This document shows, one piece after another, positions 1 to 7,659 of a stretch of 30,384 nt of DNA; position 1 is the stretch's first letter; the number at the start of each line of letters is the position of its first letter. Source of the stretch: JAXGPP01 sp964436865 (GTDB taxonomy: Bacteria > Planctomycetota > Planctomycetia > Pirellulales > Thermoguttaceae); the NCBI GenBank assembly GCA_964436865.1, contig CAYTFK010000046.1, positions 1-30,384 of the forward strand, given 5' to 3'. Made by a program: the position numbers and the translations under genes. The notes beneath the pieces are model-generated. The model searched no databases, was not told the DNA's origin, and worked only from the letters and a program-made list of their open reading frames with translations.

Positions 1-350
1 ATGTCTGTCCATCGTGTCTATCCAGCCATCGGCACGCCAACCAGTGTACCGCGCCGGGACGATGCGGCGCAACTGGTTTCGCGGCCTTCGCGGCCGGGAT
101 CGAACGTCGGTCGGGAGCGGGCCGCGCGGCTGCTCTCGATAATCCTCACATCTCCATCAGGGGTACGCGAAGCGCAACAATAAACGCGTTGTTTCATTTC
201 GTGCGTCGAGCGGACTGGCGACAAGTGCAAGACAGCAAGGGGTTTCGCACCGCGCCATCGGACGCAAGTTCATACGCATTGTGAGGTACGTGTTGCACAT
301 CAGCCAAAGCCCACTAATCGGTAGGGAAGTCGCACTCATCACAGTAGCAG
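1..350. other. Left edge, no supported gene
   Basis: Short open frames exist on both strands, including one starting at base 1, but none has a recognisable motif, a convincing ribosome binding site or a protein-like composition. I see no clear hairpin terminator or promoter. The region is probably intergenic, or the 3' flank of the small minus-strand gene that ends at 351. Confidence 0.4.
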
Positions 351-638
351 TCAGCGGTCGACGAAGTCGTCGGGAATCTTCACGCGGGAGATCGGCACTT
401 TTGGTTTCATCGACATGGAGAGTGTTGCCTCCTCTCGGGAGCGATGGAACTCCGGTGATGGGGGCCCAAAGATGATGTCGTCCGTGTTGATAAAGGACGT
501 CGGCAGCGTCTGCTGGTCTTCGGGCGGTGGTCGGTTGAGCATCAAGTCGGTATTACAAACACCCGCGATGGCGAAGACTGCCATGAGCACTAAAGCGCGG
601 CGGTCCAGCCAATGCCGAAATGCGTCATGCAACCTCAC
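351..638 (-). CDS. Small hypothetical protein with N-terminal hydrophobic segment
   Basis: A 95-residue frame starting with GTG at 638. An AGGG run lies about 6 nt upstream, and no in-frame ATG occurs before residue 19. Residues 1-14 are basic (RLHDAFRHWLDRR), followed by a hydrophobic stretch to about residue 28 (ALVLMAVFAIAGVC). This fits a membrane anchor or an uncleaved signal. The rest is polar and proline-rich, ending in PDDFVDR, with no domain I recognise. The layout resembles the many short anchored hypothetical proteins of planctomycetes, but I cannot assign a function. A cysteine follows AIAGV, but this is not a proper lipobox. The call rests on composition and on the lack of a better frame, so it is only moderately supported. 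Confidence 0.45.
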   Translation of the reverse strand: MRLHDAFRHWLDRRALVLMAVFAIAGVCNTDLMLNRPPPEDQQTLPTSFINTDDIIFGPPSPEFHRSREEATLSMSMKPKVPISRVKIPDDFVDR

Positions 639-848
639 TGGTTTCCCTGCCTTTTCTTCTGAGCCTGCGGCGCGAAACAGCCATGAATGGCCGTCCGCGG
701 CGCGCGGCGGTTGCGGTCACGCCGACAGTATGCGCGTGGTGCGGGCGGTGTGCCAGTCTGCGCGGCCTGGCCAGGTTGGTGGGCGCGGGGCGGCGGGTCA
801 GGGGGGATGCGTGTTCATGGCGATGTCTCCGGTAAAAATGCGGGCAAC

Positions 849-899
849 AAAAAAGGGCCCGCCTCGGAAGCGTTCGTGGAACGCCTCTGGGGCGGGCCC
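849..899 (-). terminator. Strong intrinsic terminator
   Basis: Read on the minus strand, a 9-bp GC stem GGGCCCGCC/GGCGGGCCC (899-891 with 863-855) encloses a second stem, GCGTTC/GAACGC (884-879 with 875-870). Six T residues follow (854-849). On the plus strand only three T follow the stem, so the minus strand is the likely direction. It would end the candidate small RNA and any read-through from the SPFH gene. Confidence 0.75.
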
Positions 900-990
900 T
901 TTCCGATACCTGCCCACGAGCGGCAGGCCCCTCCAGATACCCGACTTGACTGATGTTCAGGTTGCCGGCGGCGACCTTGCGGTCGCGTCG
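849..990 (-). ncRNA. Candidate structured small RNA of about 142 nt
   Basis: The minus strand carries a consensus-like promoter (1025-997) that predicts a start near 990 and a strong intrinsic terminator ending at about 849. Between them no protein frame of useful length is open: an ATG ATG at about 995 runs only 13 codons. The transcript would fold into three hairpins. The first is a perfect 6-bp stem with a GCAA tetraloop (986-971). The second is CCTGCC/GGCAGG with a 7-nt loop (927-909). The third is the terminator. A compact unit of promoter, folded RNA and terminator is what a free-standing regulatory RNA looks like. It could instead be an attenuated leader whose gene is lost, or a stable 3' product of the SPFH gene upstream. 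No known RNA family was recognised. Confidence 0.45.
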
Positions 991-996
991 GCCATC

Positions 997-1025
997 ATTA
1001 TAACCGGTGGTGGACTATTGTACAA
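997..1025 (-). promoter_or_regulatory. Sigma70-like promoter for the small RNA
   Basis: On the minus strand TTGTAC (1025-1020) is followed after 17 bases by a perfect TATAAT (1002-997). This predicts a start near 990. The -10 box is exact and the spacing ideal, but the -35 box matches only in its first three bases. It lies downstream of the SPFH stop codon at 1209, so it would drive only the small RNA. Confidence 0.5.
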
Positions 1026-1208
1026 TACAGAAAATCGCGCCGCAGGACGATTTTTTTCCGGCCGGGTCGCGGGACGGCGGCAGGTCGTGACCGGCACCCG
1101 GCAGCGGGAGTTTCATCGAGGCCGAGGAGTGCTGGGATGGAATCGCGTTACGCGGGAGCGGAAGACGCGGGCTGGAAGCCCGTGGCACGTGAAATGTTGC
1201 GGCCGGAG

Positions 1209-2117
1209 TCAGTCGGCGTGCTCTTCGTCGCGGCCGAATTTCAGCAGGCGGTCGCCGAGGCCGAGGTAGACGCGGGCGTGGGCGTTGCGGGCGAGTTCGC
1301 GGAGGGCCTCGATCTCGGCGAGGCGCAACAGGCCAGGGTGCTGCTCGAGGGCCTCGGCCGCTTTCTGGCGCTCGACGAGGGCGCGGGTTTCGTTCTCGGC
1401 CTTGAGCCGCGCCGCTTCGGCTTCGGCCTCCATCTGCAGGCGGTGGGCCACGGCTTCGGCCTCGGCGTCGCGGCGGCGGGCCTCGGTGCGGGTCTTGGCC
1501 TGGATCTCCTCGACCTCGGCCTTGGTGCGGGCCTCGACCAGTTGGGCCTGACTGTTGCGCTCGGCGGCCAGCACGCGGTTCATGATCTCCTGCAGGTTGC
1601 CGGGAAAGACGAGGTCCTTCACGTCGGCGCGGCGGATCATCACGCCGTAGCTGGCGGCAGCCTCTTTGACCTCGGCGAGGATGTCTTCGCTCAGCCGGTT
1701 GCGGTTGGTGAGGATCTCTTCCAGGGCCATCGAGGCCAGCGATCGCCGGGCGGCAAGTTGCACGTCGCTGTAGAGACGCTCCTCGTAGTTCTCGACATTC
1801 TGCACGGCGGCCTTGGGGTCGATCACGCGAAACTGCACGAGGATGCTCACGCGGATCGCCACCTTGTCGGCGGTGAGGATTTCCTGCCCCTTGATCGTCA
1901 GATCGCGCTCGCGGATGTCGACGAGCACACACTCGACGGTGGGCAGTCGCTGGAACCACCGCTGGCGGGGCGGAATCTCGTAGCGGCCGGCCTCCAGCAC
2001 CTGGATGAGTTTGCCGTCTTCGTACCACAGGCCGCGGTGGGTGTCCTTGATGATGAACTCTTCACCCGGACGGTTGATGGCCACGGCAATTTCTCCGCTG
2101 GCTGTCGGTTGAGGCAT
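1209..2117 (-). CDS. SPFH/band 7 (slipin/prohibitin-type) protein
   Basis: A 302-residue protein starting MPQPTASGEIAVAINRPGEE at the ATG at 2117. I chose this over an upstream frame extension because the extension is proline/arginine-rich and unlike the family. Residues of about 15-190 carry the SPFH fold, including a section reading TADKVAIRVSILVQFRVIDP and a repeat-like segment LASMALEEILTNRNRLSEDI. Residues of about 190-270 form a long Ala/Glu/Arg-rich coiled coil (KAEVEEIQAKTRTEARRRDAEAEA), as in prohibitins, stomatins and flotillins, which assemble into rings or cages at membranes. No transmembrane or hydrophobic anchor is visible at the N-terminus, unlike typical stomatin/QmcA proteins. 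It may be peripheral or soluble. The genes on either side give no functional hint. Confidence 0.85.
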   Translation of the reverse strand: MPQPTASGEIAVAINRPGEEFIIKDTHRGLWYEDGKLIQVLEAGRYEIPPRQRWFQRLPTVECVLVDIRERDLTIKGQEILTADKVAIRVSILVQFRVIDPKAAVQNVENYEERLYSDVQLAARRSLASMALEEILTNRNRLSEDILAEVKEAAASYGVMIRRADVKDLVFPGNLQEIMNRVLAAERNSQAQLVEARTKAEVEEIQAKTRTEARRRDAEAEAVAHRLQMEAEAEAARLKAENETRALVERQKAAEALEQHPGLLRLAEIEALRELARNAHARVYLGLGDRLLKFGRDEEHAD

Positions 2118-2307
2118 CGCGGCGCTCGATCCGTCTACGCGACCAGGTCGCCGTGACGGGCGAGGCTCCACGATCGGCAATCGGCCGGGTAGAATGGGAG
2201 GCCGGCCGACAAGCGTCAGGCTATTGCGCCAGTGCGGGGCCGTCAACGGCCCCAGGAAGAGGCTGGCGGCGTACAGTTACTGTGAAAGCGCCTGGAATCT
2301 CCCGCCG

Positions 2308-2820
2308 ATGCAGATCCGCTGGCTTCGGTCGATCGGCTTGCTCGCCGCGGCGTGGTGTGCGATGACGTTCACGCACGAAGGGGGGCACATCGTCGGCGGC
2401 TGGCTGGGGGGCGCGACGCTTCGCGATGCGGAACTGCGGCCGTGGCGCCTGCCTTACAGCATCCACGAACCCGACCCCCGACCGCTGTTGACGCTCTGGT
2501 CGGGGCCGATCCTGGGGGCGATCGTGCCGCTGGCGGCCGCGGCAGCCATCCGCCGCAACTGGGCGTGGTTCATCGCGTACTTCTGCCTGCTGGCCAACGG
2601 CAGCTACCTGGCCGCCGCCTGGATCTCGGGCGACCGTTTCCTGGACACTCCGCAGCTATTGGCCGCCGGGGCATGGCCGGCGTCGATCGTGCTCTATATT
2701 GTGGTCACCGTGGTGATCGGGTACTGGGGATTCCGGCGGGCACTGCTGGCGGTGCTGCGCGGGACGGCGGATCGTGCTCATTGCACTGGACGCGGTGATG
2801 AACGCCGCGACGAAGCGTGA
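2308..2820 (+). CDS. Small M50-like integral membrane protein with HEGGH motif
   Basis: A 170-residue protein starting MQIRWLRSIGLLAAAW. The first membrane helix runs into THEGGHIVGGWLGG (about residues 22-35). HEGGH matches the HExxH zinc-binding motif of site-2-type (M50) metalloproteases, which cut proteins inside the membrane. Several more hydrophobic segments follow: LLTLWSGPILGAIVPLAAAAA, a helix containing LLANGSYLAAAW, and a last helix SIVLYIVVTVVIGYWGF. The asparagine in LLANG and the aspartates in ISGDRFLDTPQL could be later active-site positions, but I cannot align them with certainty. The protein is short for a complete M50 protease, so it may be a minimal M50B-like member or an inactive relative. 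The aldo/keto reductase gene follows after 69 bases. Confidence 0.65.
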   Translation: MQIRWLRSIGLLAAAWCAMTFTHEGGHIVGGWLGGATLRDAELRPWRLPYSIHEPDPRPLLTLWSGPILGAIVPLAAAAAIRRNWAWFIAYFCLLANGSYLAAAWISGDRFLDTPQLLAAGAWPASIVLYIVVTVVIGYWGFRRALLAVLRGTADRAHCTGRGDERRDEA

Positions 2821-2889
2821 CGGGTGTGGGAACGACGTGCTAAACTTGGCCGAGAATTTCACAAGCGACGACCGGAGGATCGAGTTGCC

Positions 2890-3915
2890 ATGAAGAGCTA
2901 CACACCCGACGCGAATCGTTACGACGGGCGGATGCCGTACCGGCAATGCGGGCGCTGGGGGTTGAAGCTGCCGGCGATCACGCTGGGCTGCTGGCACAAC
3001 TTCGGCGGCGTGGCCGTAACGGAGAACCAGCGGCGGATGATCTACACGGCGTTCGACGCGGGGATCACCCATTTCGACCTGGCCAACAACTACGGGCCGC
3101 CGTACGGATCAGCCGAAATCAACGTGGGGCGGATCCTGGAGGACCTGCCGCGCGACGAGATTTTGGTCTCGACCAAGGCAGGCTACGACATGTGGCCCGG
3201 ACCGTATGGCGAATGGGGCAGCCGCAAGTACCTGCTGGCGAGCCTCGACCAGTCGCTCAGGCGGCTGAGGCTGGATTACGTCGACCTTTTCTACAGCCAT
3301 CGCTTCGACCCGGATACGCCGCTCGACGAGACGCTGGGGGCGCTGGATACGGCGGTGCGGCGGGGCAAGGCGCTGTATGCCGGGATCAGCAGTTACACCA
3401 CCGAGCAGACGCGCGAGGCGGTGCGGATCTGCCGCGAGAACGGCTTTGCGCCGCTGGTCATTCACCAGCCGAACTACTCGATGTTCAACCGCTGGATCGA
3501 GCACGGGTTGCTCGACGCCGCGGGCGAGCTGGGCCTGGGGGTGATCGCCTTCTGCCCGCTTTACCAGGGGCTGCTCACCGACAAGTACCTCGGAGGCATT
3601 CCCGCCGGTTCGCGGGCCGCGGCGACCTCGGGCCTGCTGCGCGATCAGGAGCTGGCGCCGGAGACGATCGGTGTAATCCGCGAGCTCAACGATCATGCCC
3701 GCCAGCGCGGCCAGACGCTGGCGCAGATGGCGCTGGCCTGGGTGTTGCGGGACCGCCGGGTGACCAGCGCCTTGATCGGCGCGAGCCGGCCGGAGCAGAT
3801 TCTGGACAATGTCGAGGCGGCGAAGAATACGGCGTTTGCGGATGACGAGATCGCCAGGCTCGACAGCATACTGGCCAAGGCCCACCTGCCGCCGTCGCTG
3901 TGGGCACGGGATTAG
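2890..3915 (+). CDS. Aldo/keto reductase, YghZ-like
   Basis: A 341-residue NADPH-dependent oxidoreductase of the aldo/keto reductase superfamily, close to the length of E. coli YghZ, the L-glyceraldehyde 3-phosphate reductase. The opening RMPYRQCGRWGLKLPAITLG is typical of the YghZ/Kv-beta branch. The tetrad is visible: D63 and Y68 in HFDLANNYG, K96 in STKAGYD and H137 in LFYSHRFD. The C-terminal cofactor loop reads ALIGASRPEQILDNV. The ATG at 2890 is preceded by GGAGG about 11 nt upstream. The likely role is detoxifying or reducing small aldehydes, but the substrate cannot be read from sequence. The ATPase gene starts 24 nt after its stop, so the two may share a transcript. Confidence 0.9.
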   Translation: MKSYTPDANRYDGRMPYRQCGRWGLKLPAITLGCWHNFGGVAVTENQRRMIYTAFDAGITHFDLANNYGPPYGSAEINVGRILEDLPRDEILVSTKAGYDMWPGPYGEWGSRKYLLASLDQSLRRLRLDYVDLFYSHRFDPDTPLDETLGALDTAVRRGKALYAGISSYTTEQTREAVRICRENGFAPLVIHQPNYSMFNRWIEHGLLDAAGELGLGVIAFCPLYQGLLTDKYLGGIPAGSRAAATSGLLRDQELAPETIGVIRELNDHARQRGQTLAQMALAWVLRDRRVTSALIGASRPEQILDNVEAAKNTAFADDEIARLDSILAKAHLPPSLWARD

Positions 3916-3939
3916 CGGCCGCGCGGAAGGGAAGACACG

Positions 3940-5190
3940 ATGAAGATCATAAAGTTGAACGTCCAGGGATATCGCTCGCTCAAGAACGTGGAATGGGCGC
4001 CCGCGGATCTCAACGTGGTAATTGGTCCGAATGGGAGCGGCAAGTCCAACCTGCTGAGCGTGCTGGAGCTTTTTTCGCGATGCGCGCGCGGCGGGCTGGG
4101 CCGGCATGTTCAGAGCGAAGGCGGCCTGGAGCCGCTGCTCTGGGATGGGCGCGCCGACGAACTGAAGCTTGGCGTCAAGATGTCGCCGCTGCCTCCGTAT
4201 CGCGATGAGCAGCGGGACGCTCTGACCTACGAATTGGTCCTCGAGCGATTGGGAAAATCGAGCGCCTATCGTATCCGCAGCGAGGTGCTAGGCAATTACG
4301 ATCGGGTCGAGAAAGGGCTGACGGACCAGCCCTTCAAACTCCTGGAACGCGATCCGCGGCACGCCGTAATCTACTCCATCGAAGAGCAGCGGTTTGTGGC
4401 CCCCGAACCTCCAGCGACGGCGCCCGAGCCGCTCGCGGATTCGCCCATCGTCGCGCCCGCGGACTCTGTAGCCGAGGAAGAGCCTTTACTGTCTGCGGCC
4501 GGAGGGCCCTTTGCGCCGAACCGATTTGCCGCGGGATTCCGCGATGAACTTGCCTCCTGGGCCGTTTATCAGGGCTTGCAGACGCACCGTGAAGCGACGA
4601 TTCGGCAAGCCGCGGTGGCGCGGTCAGAGAAGCAGGTTCAGCCCGACGGCCAGAACCTCATCACGGTGCTGCACACACTGTATTCCGGCGATCGTGGGTT
4701 CAAAGACGAATTAAACACGGCGATGCGTGCTGCCTTTGGCGACGATTTCGAGGAGCTGGTGTTTCCTCCGGCGGCCGACCAGCGCGTTCAGCTTCGGGTG
4801 CGGTGGAAAAGCCTGAAACGGGAGCAGTCGGCGGCAGACCTTTCGGATGGGATGTTGCGGTTCCTGTTTCTGCTGGCAGTGCTTGCCAACCCGGCTCCGC
4901 CTTCTGTGATCGCCATCGATGAGCCAGAGAGCGGGTTGCATCCCTCGATGCTGCCGATTGTGGCGGAGTATGCCCGGGATGCGGCCCATCGTGCGCAGAT
5001 TATCCTGACAACCCACTCAGCGGAGCTTCTGGATTCTTTTCGCGGCGATCCGCCGACCACGACCGTGACGGAATGGAGGGACGGCGAGACGCTGCTCCGC
5101 GTGCTATCGGGAGAACAACTCGATTACTGGCTCAAGCGGTACACGCTGGGCGAGCTCTACCGGTCGAGGGAGTTGGAGACGATGTCATGA
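3940..5190 (+). CDS. AAA-family ATPase, RecF/OLD-like
   Basis: A 416-residue ABC-type/AAA ATPase. The N-terminus (MKIIKLNVQGYRSLKNVEW) is that of RecF/SMC-like proteins, and Walker A GPNGSGKS lies at residues 29-36. Walker B VIAIDEPESGLHPSML has D327 and E328, and a switch histidine lies in ILTTHSAELLDSF (H359). Between these halves is a variable insert with a proline/alanine/glutamate-rich low-complexity part (around residues 155-185). There is no coiled-coil zinc hook. Such stand-alone ATPases act on DNA or as sensors in OLD, Gabija, PARIS-like and related defence systems. A purine-rich site (GGAAGGGAAG) precedes the start. The stop overlaps the start of the DUF4276 gene, so the two are translationally coupled. 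Confidence 0.85.
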   Translation: MKIIKLNVQGYRSLKNVEWAPADLNVVIGPNGSGKSNLLSVLELFSRCARGGLGRHVQSEGGLEPLLWDGRADELKLGVKMSPLPPYRDEQRDALTYELVLERLGKSSAYRIRSEVLGNYDRVEKGLTDQPFKLLERDPRHAVIYSIEEQRFVAPEPPATAPEPLADSPIVAPADSVAEEEPLLSAAGGPFAPNRFAAGFRDELASWAVYQGLQTHREATIRQAAVARSEKQVQPDGQNLITVLHTLYSGDRGFKDELNTAMRAAFGDDFEELVFPPAADQRVQLRVRWKSLKREQSAADLSDGMLRFLFLLAVLANPAPPSVIAIDEPESGLHPSMLPIVAEYARDAAHRAQIILTTHSAELLDSFRGDPPTTTVTEWRDGETLLRVLSGEQLDYWLKRYTLGELYRSRELETMS

Positions 5191-5813
5191 AGTTTGTGCT
5201 CCTGGTGGAGGGGGAGACAGAAACGGAGGCGATTGCCGGTTTCCTCAAACGCTGGCTCGATCCGCGGCTCGCAAAGCCCATCGGCATTAAACCGGTCAAC
5301 TTCCGCGGGAATGCTCGACTCATTGACGGCATTGTTGCCAAGGCACGCAGCTATCTCGACAGTCCCGAGGCCGCCGAAATCGTCGCCGTAATCGGACTGC
5401 TGGATCTGTACGGGATAGACGTCTATCCGTCGGCGGTGATCTCCGCCAAGGACCGCGTCGAGTGGGGAGTCAACCACTTCGGGAAATTGGTGGGCCGCGA
5501 CAAGTTCCGGATGTTCTTCGCCGTGCATGAGTTCGAGGCATGGATTCTCGCACAGCCTGAAGTTCTGCCCCCGGAAGTGCGACGAATTCTGCCGCAGAAC
5601 ATTTCAAGGCCAGAAACCGTCAACTTCACTGAGCCGCCCGCGAAGCTGCTGAACCGCATCTACCGCTCGGCAACCAGGAAGGACTACAAGAAGACGACTT
5701 ACGGCAAACAGCTCTTCAGAAGACTCGAGCCGGCAACCGTGGCCGAGAGTTGTCCCTACCTGCGGGCCATGCTTGAGGAGATGCTCCAATTGGCCCGTGC
5801 CGCAGGATGCTGA
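5187..5813 (+). CDS. DUF4276 family protein, TOPRIM-like partner of the ATPase
   Basis: A 208-residue protein whose ATG overlaps the previous stop codon (ATGA). It opens with MKFVLLVEGETETEAI, the beta strand plus acidic loop (E8) of TOPRIM folds. A second acidic site follows in IGLLDLYG (D73). The segment VHEFEAWILA (residues 113-122) and the C-terminal KTTYGKQLFRRLEP are, as I recall the family, typical of DUF4276. TOPRIM domains bind metal and cut or act on nucleic acids; in OLD proteins the TOPRIM is fused to an ATPase. Here the two parts are separate adjacent genes, suggesting a complex in which the ATPase controls a nuclease. Activity against phage or plasmids is inferred from the family and is not shown here. 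Confidence 0.8.
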   Translation: MKFVLLVEGETETEAIAGFLKRWLDPRLAKPIGIKPVNFRGNARLIDGIVAKARSYLDSPEAAEIVAVIGLLDLYGIDVYPSAVISAKDRVEWGVNHFGKLVGRDKFRMFFAVHEFEAWILAQPEVLPPEVRRILPQNISRPETVNFTEPPAKLLNRIYRSATRKDYKKTTYGKQLFRRLEPATVAESCPYLRAMLEEMLQLARAAGC

Positions 5814-5852
5814 TCTCAGGTCCCATTGCGTCCCTGACGGCTTTCGGTGAGA

Positions 5853-5869
5853 CGATCATTCGATGATCG
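5853..5869. repeat. Short perfect inverted repeat between convergent genes
   Basis: CGATCAT and ATGATCG flank a TCG loop. It sits between the convergent ends of the DUF4276 gene (5813) and comB (5966). No T-run follows on either strand, so it is at best a weak terminator. Confidence 0.3.
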
Positions 5870-5965
5870 GGACTTCGCACAGGAACGACCTGAAAACGAG
5901 TGGCGGGAGTCAATCGCAGTCGATGGCGCGAAGCGAAGCAGGGGCCGAGGGATAAGGGCAGCGCG

Positions 5966-6736
5966 TTATTGCGGCAGGCCGATGCGGAAGGTTTCGAGGT
6001 CGAGTTCCGGGACGGTCTGGAAGCGGTCGATGCGGGCGGCGTCGAGGATGTCGGCGTCGAGGCCGATGGCGGTGAGGTTGCGGCCGCCGGCCGACTTGCG
6101 GAGCTGTACGGCGAGCAGTTCCGGGTCGAGCGGTTCGGCGCCGAGCGTGTAGGGAACGGCGAACGACGAGACCCAATTCTCACGCGCGGTGAGCGCCTGG
6201 ACGTTGGTCTGGTAGTTCATCCCGCCGCGGCGCTGGAGCCATTCGACGAGCAGGCCGGCGAAGAGGATGTCGTCGCGGCTGAACTCGCCCCGCGTGCCGG
6301 CGCAGAGCAGGTGGACCTGTTCCTGCCCGACGAGTTGCTCAAAGACGGCGGAGGCGTTGACGAACGCGCCGATCAACACCCGGCGAGCCGTGCGGCTGTG
6401 ATGCATGGCCCGAGTGCCGTTGGTGGTGGTGAAGACGAGCGTCTTGCCGCCGACGCTTTCGGGGGTGTATTCGCTGGGAGAGTTGCCCAGATCGAAGCCC
6501 TCGATCCGCAGGCCGCGCCGCTCGCCGCCGAGGACCACGTCGTGGCGGCCGATTTCGCCGGCCAGGCGGTGCGCCTCGTCGGGCTCGAGGCAGGGGACGA
6601 CCTCTTCAGCGCCGGCCTCGAGGGCGTGGATGATGGTGGTCGACGCACGCAGAACGTCGATCACGACCACGGTTCCGCCGGCCAGTTCCTCGGGCGTGGC
6701 ATAGGCAGGCAGGGCATAGACGTTGAGGATGGGCAT
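5966..6736 (-). CDS. comB: 2-phosphosulfolactate phosphatase ComB
   Basis: A 256-residue protein starting MPILNVYALP at the ATG at 6736; an in-frame TTG at 6754 would only add a proline run. ComB hydrolyses 2-phosphosulfolactate to sulfolactate, a step first described in coenzyme M synthesis and common in bacteria that make or use sulfolactate. Family segments visible here are VVVIDVLRASTTI near the start, then VVLGGERRG, GFDLGNSPSEYT and TTTNGTRAM, and later LLCAGTRGEFSRDDI. The length fits the family. No other coenzyme M or sulfolactate gene is nearby, so its role in this organism is open. It faces away from the menaquinone operon. Confidence 0.88.
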   Translation of the reverse strand: MPILNVYALPAYATPEELAGGTVVVIDVLRASTTIIHALEAGAEEVVPCLEPDEAHRLAGEIGRHDVVLGGERRGLRIEGFDLGNSPSEYTPESVGGKTLVFTTTNGTRAMHHSRTARRVLIGAFVNASAVFEQLVGQEQVHLLCAGTRGEFSRDDILFAGLLVEWLQRRGGMNYQTNVQALTARENWVSSFAVPYTLGAEPLDPELLAVQLRKSAGGRNLTAIGLDADILDAARIDRFQTVPELDLETFRIGLPQ

Positions 6737-6783
6737 GGGAGGTGGAGGAGGCAAGGATCAAAATGGACAGAGAATGCGATACA

Positions 6784-6813
6784 TTGCCGACCGAAGTCAG
6801 TTTACAATATAGG
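6784..6813 (+). promoter_or_regulatory. Possible promoter of the menaquinone operon
   Basis: TTGCCG and TATAGG are separated by 18 bases, about 140 bases upstream of menG and in the divergent gap to comB. Both boxes are imperfect. This is the best match in the gap, which is otherwise GC-rich. Confidence 0.3.
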
Positions 6814-6951
6814 GCCCGCGTGCACCCTGCCGGCAGCGTCGGCCACGTTGTGGAGTCCGGCGCACTTCGGTAGAGGGGGCTGCGGGCAGACGACGCGTGT
6901 CTCGTCGTGCCGTATACGGTCAATCATCCAACCGCATTTTCATCCGGCTCC

Positions 6952-7659
6952 ATGCCCGTCGACAAGTCCGGTTCGCGAGTCCGCCAGATGTTTGGCGAGA
7001 TTGCGGGCCGGTATGACTTTTTGAACCACTTGCTCTCGGCGGGGATCGACCGCTCGTGGCGGCGGCGGACGGTCCGGCTGGTGCCGCCACGCGACGGTGG
7101 CCCGGTGCTCGACGTATGCACGGGGACGGGGGATCTGGCGCTGGAATACTGGCGGCGCGCGGGGCGTCGGCTGGCGGTGGTGGGCGCCGATTTCTGCCGC
7201 CCGATGCTGCGGATCGGCGGGGAGAAGATCCGCCGCGCCGAAGCGGATCGCGATATCGTGATGCTGGAGGCCGACGCCCAGCAACTGCCGCTGGGCGACG
7301 AGAAGTTTGAGATCGTCTGCGTGGCGTTCGGGTTGCGGAACGTGGGGGACACCGATCGGGCGCTGCGGGAGATGGCCCGCGTGTGCCGCGCGGGTGGCCG
7401 CGTGGCGGTGCTCGAGTTCTCGATGCCGCGCGGATGGTTCGGCAAGGCGTACCGGGCGTATTTCCGCCACGTGTTGCCGCGGATCGGCCAGGCCTTGGCA
7501 CGCAATCGGCAGTCGGCCTACAATTACCTCCCGGAAAGCGTGGGGGAATTCGCACAGGGTGAAGAGCTGCTCGGGCGGATGGAGCGGGCGGGGCTTCGCG
7601 CGACGCGAATGCACCGGTTTACGTTCGGCATCGTCACGCTCTACGTGGGTGAGAAATGA
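6952..7659 (+). CDS. menG: Demethylmenaquinone methyltransferase MenG/UbiE
   Basis: A 235-residue SAM-dependent methyltransferase that makes menaquinone from demethylmenaquinone, the last step of the pathway. The start MPVDKSGSRVRQMFGEIAGR matches the usual N-terminus (VRxMFxxIAxRYDxxN). An in-frame GTG at 6907 would add 15 residues. No ribosome binding site decides between them. The SAM motif VLDVCTGTGDLAL lies at about residues 52-64. The family blocks FGLRNVGDTDRALREM and AVLEFSMPRG follow, and the protein ends in the usual TFGIVTLYVGEK. The stop overlaps the start of ubiX (ATGA). Co-location with futalosine-route genes supports the menaquinone assignment over ubiquinone. Confidence 0.93.
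   Translation: MPVDKSGSRVRQMFGEIAGRYDFLNHLLSAGIDRSWRRRTVRLVPPRDGGPVLDVCTGTGDLALEYWRRAGRRLAVVGADFCRPMLRIGGEKIRRAEADRDIVMLEADAQQLPLGDEKFEIVCVAFGLRNVGDTDRALREMARVCRAGGRVAVLEFSMPRGWFGKAYRAYFRHVLPRIGQALARNRQSAYNYLPESVGEFAQGEELLGRMERAGLRATRMHRFTFGIVTLYVGEK

Noticed and set aside
1015..2028. A 337-codon minus-strand frame overlapping the SPFH gene
   Set aside because: Extremely Arg/Pro/Gly-rich and in another frame of the same strand as a clear SPFH domain; no plausible protein.
5900..7024. A 374-codon plus-strand frame opposite comB
   Set aside because: Lies over the recognised comB gene and its composition is that of an antisense shadow.
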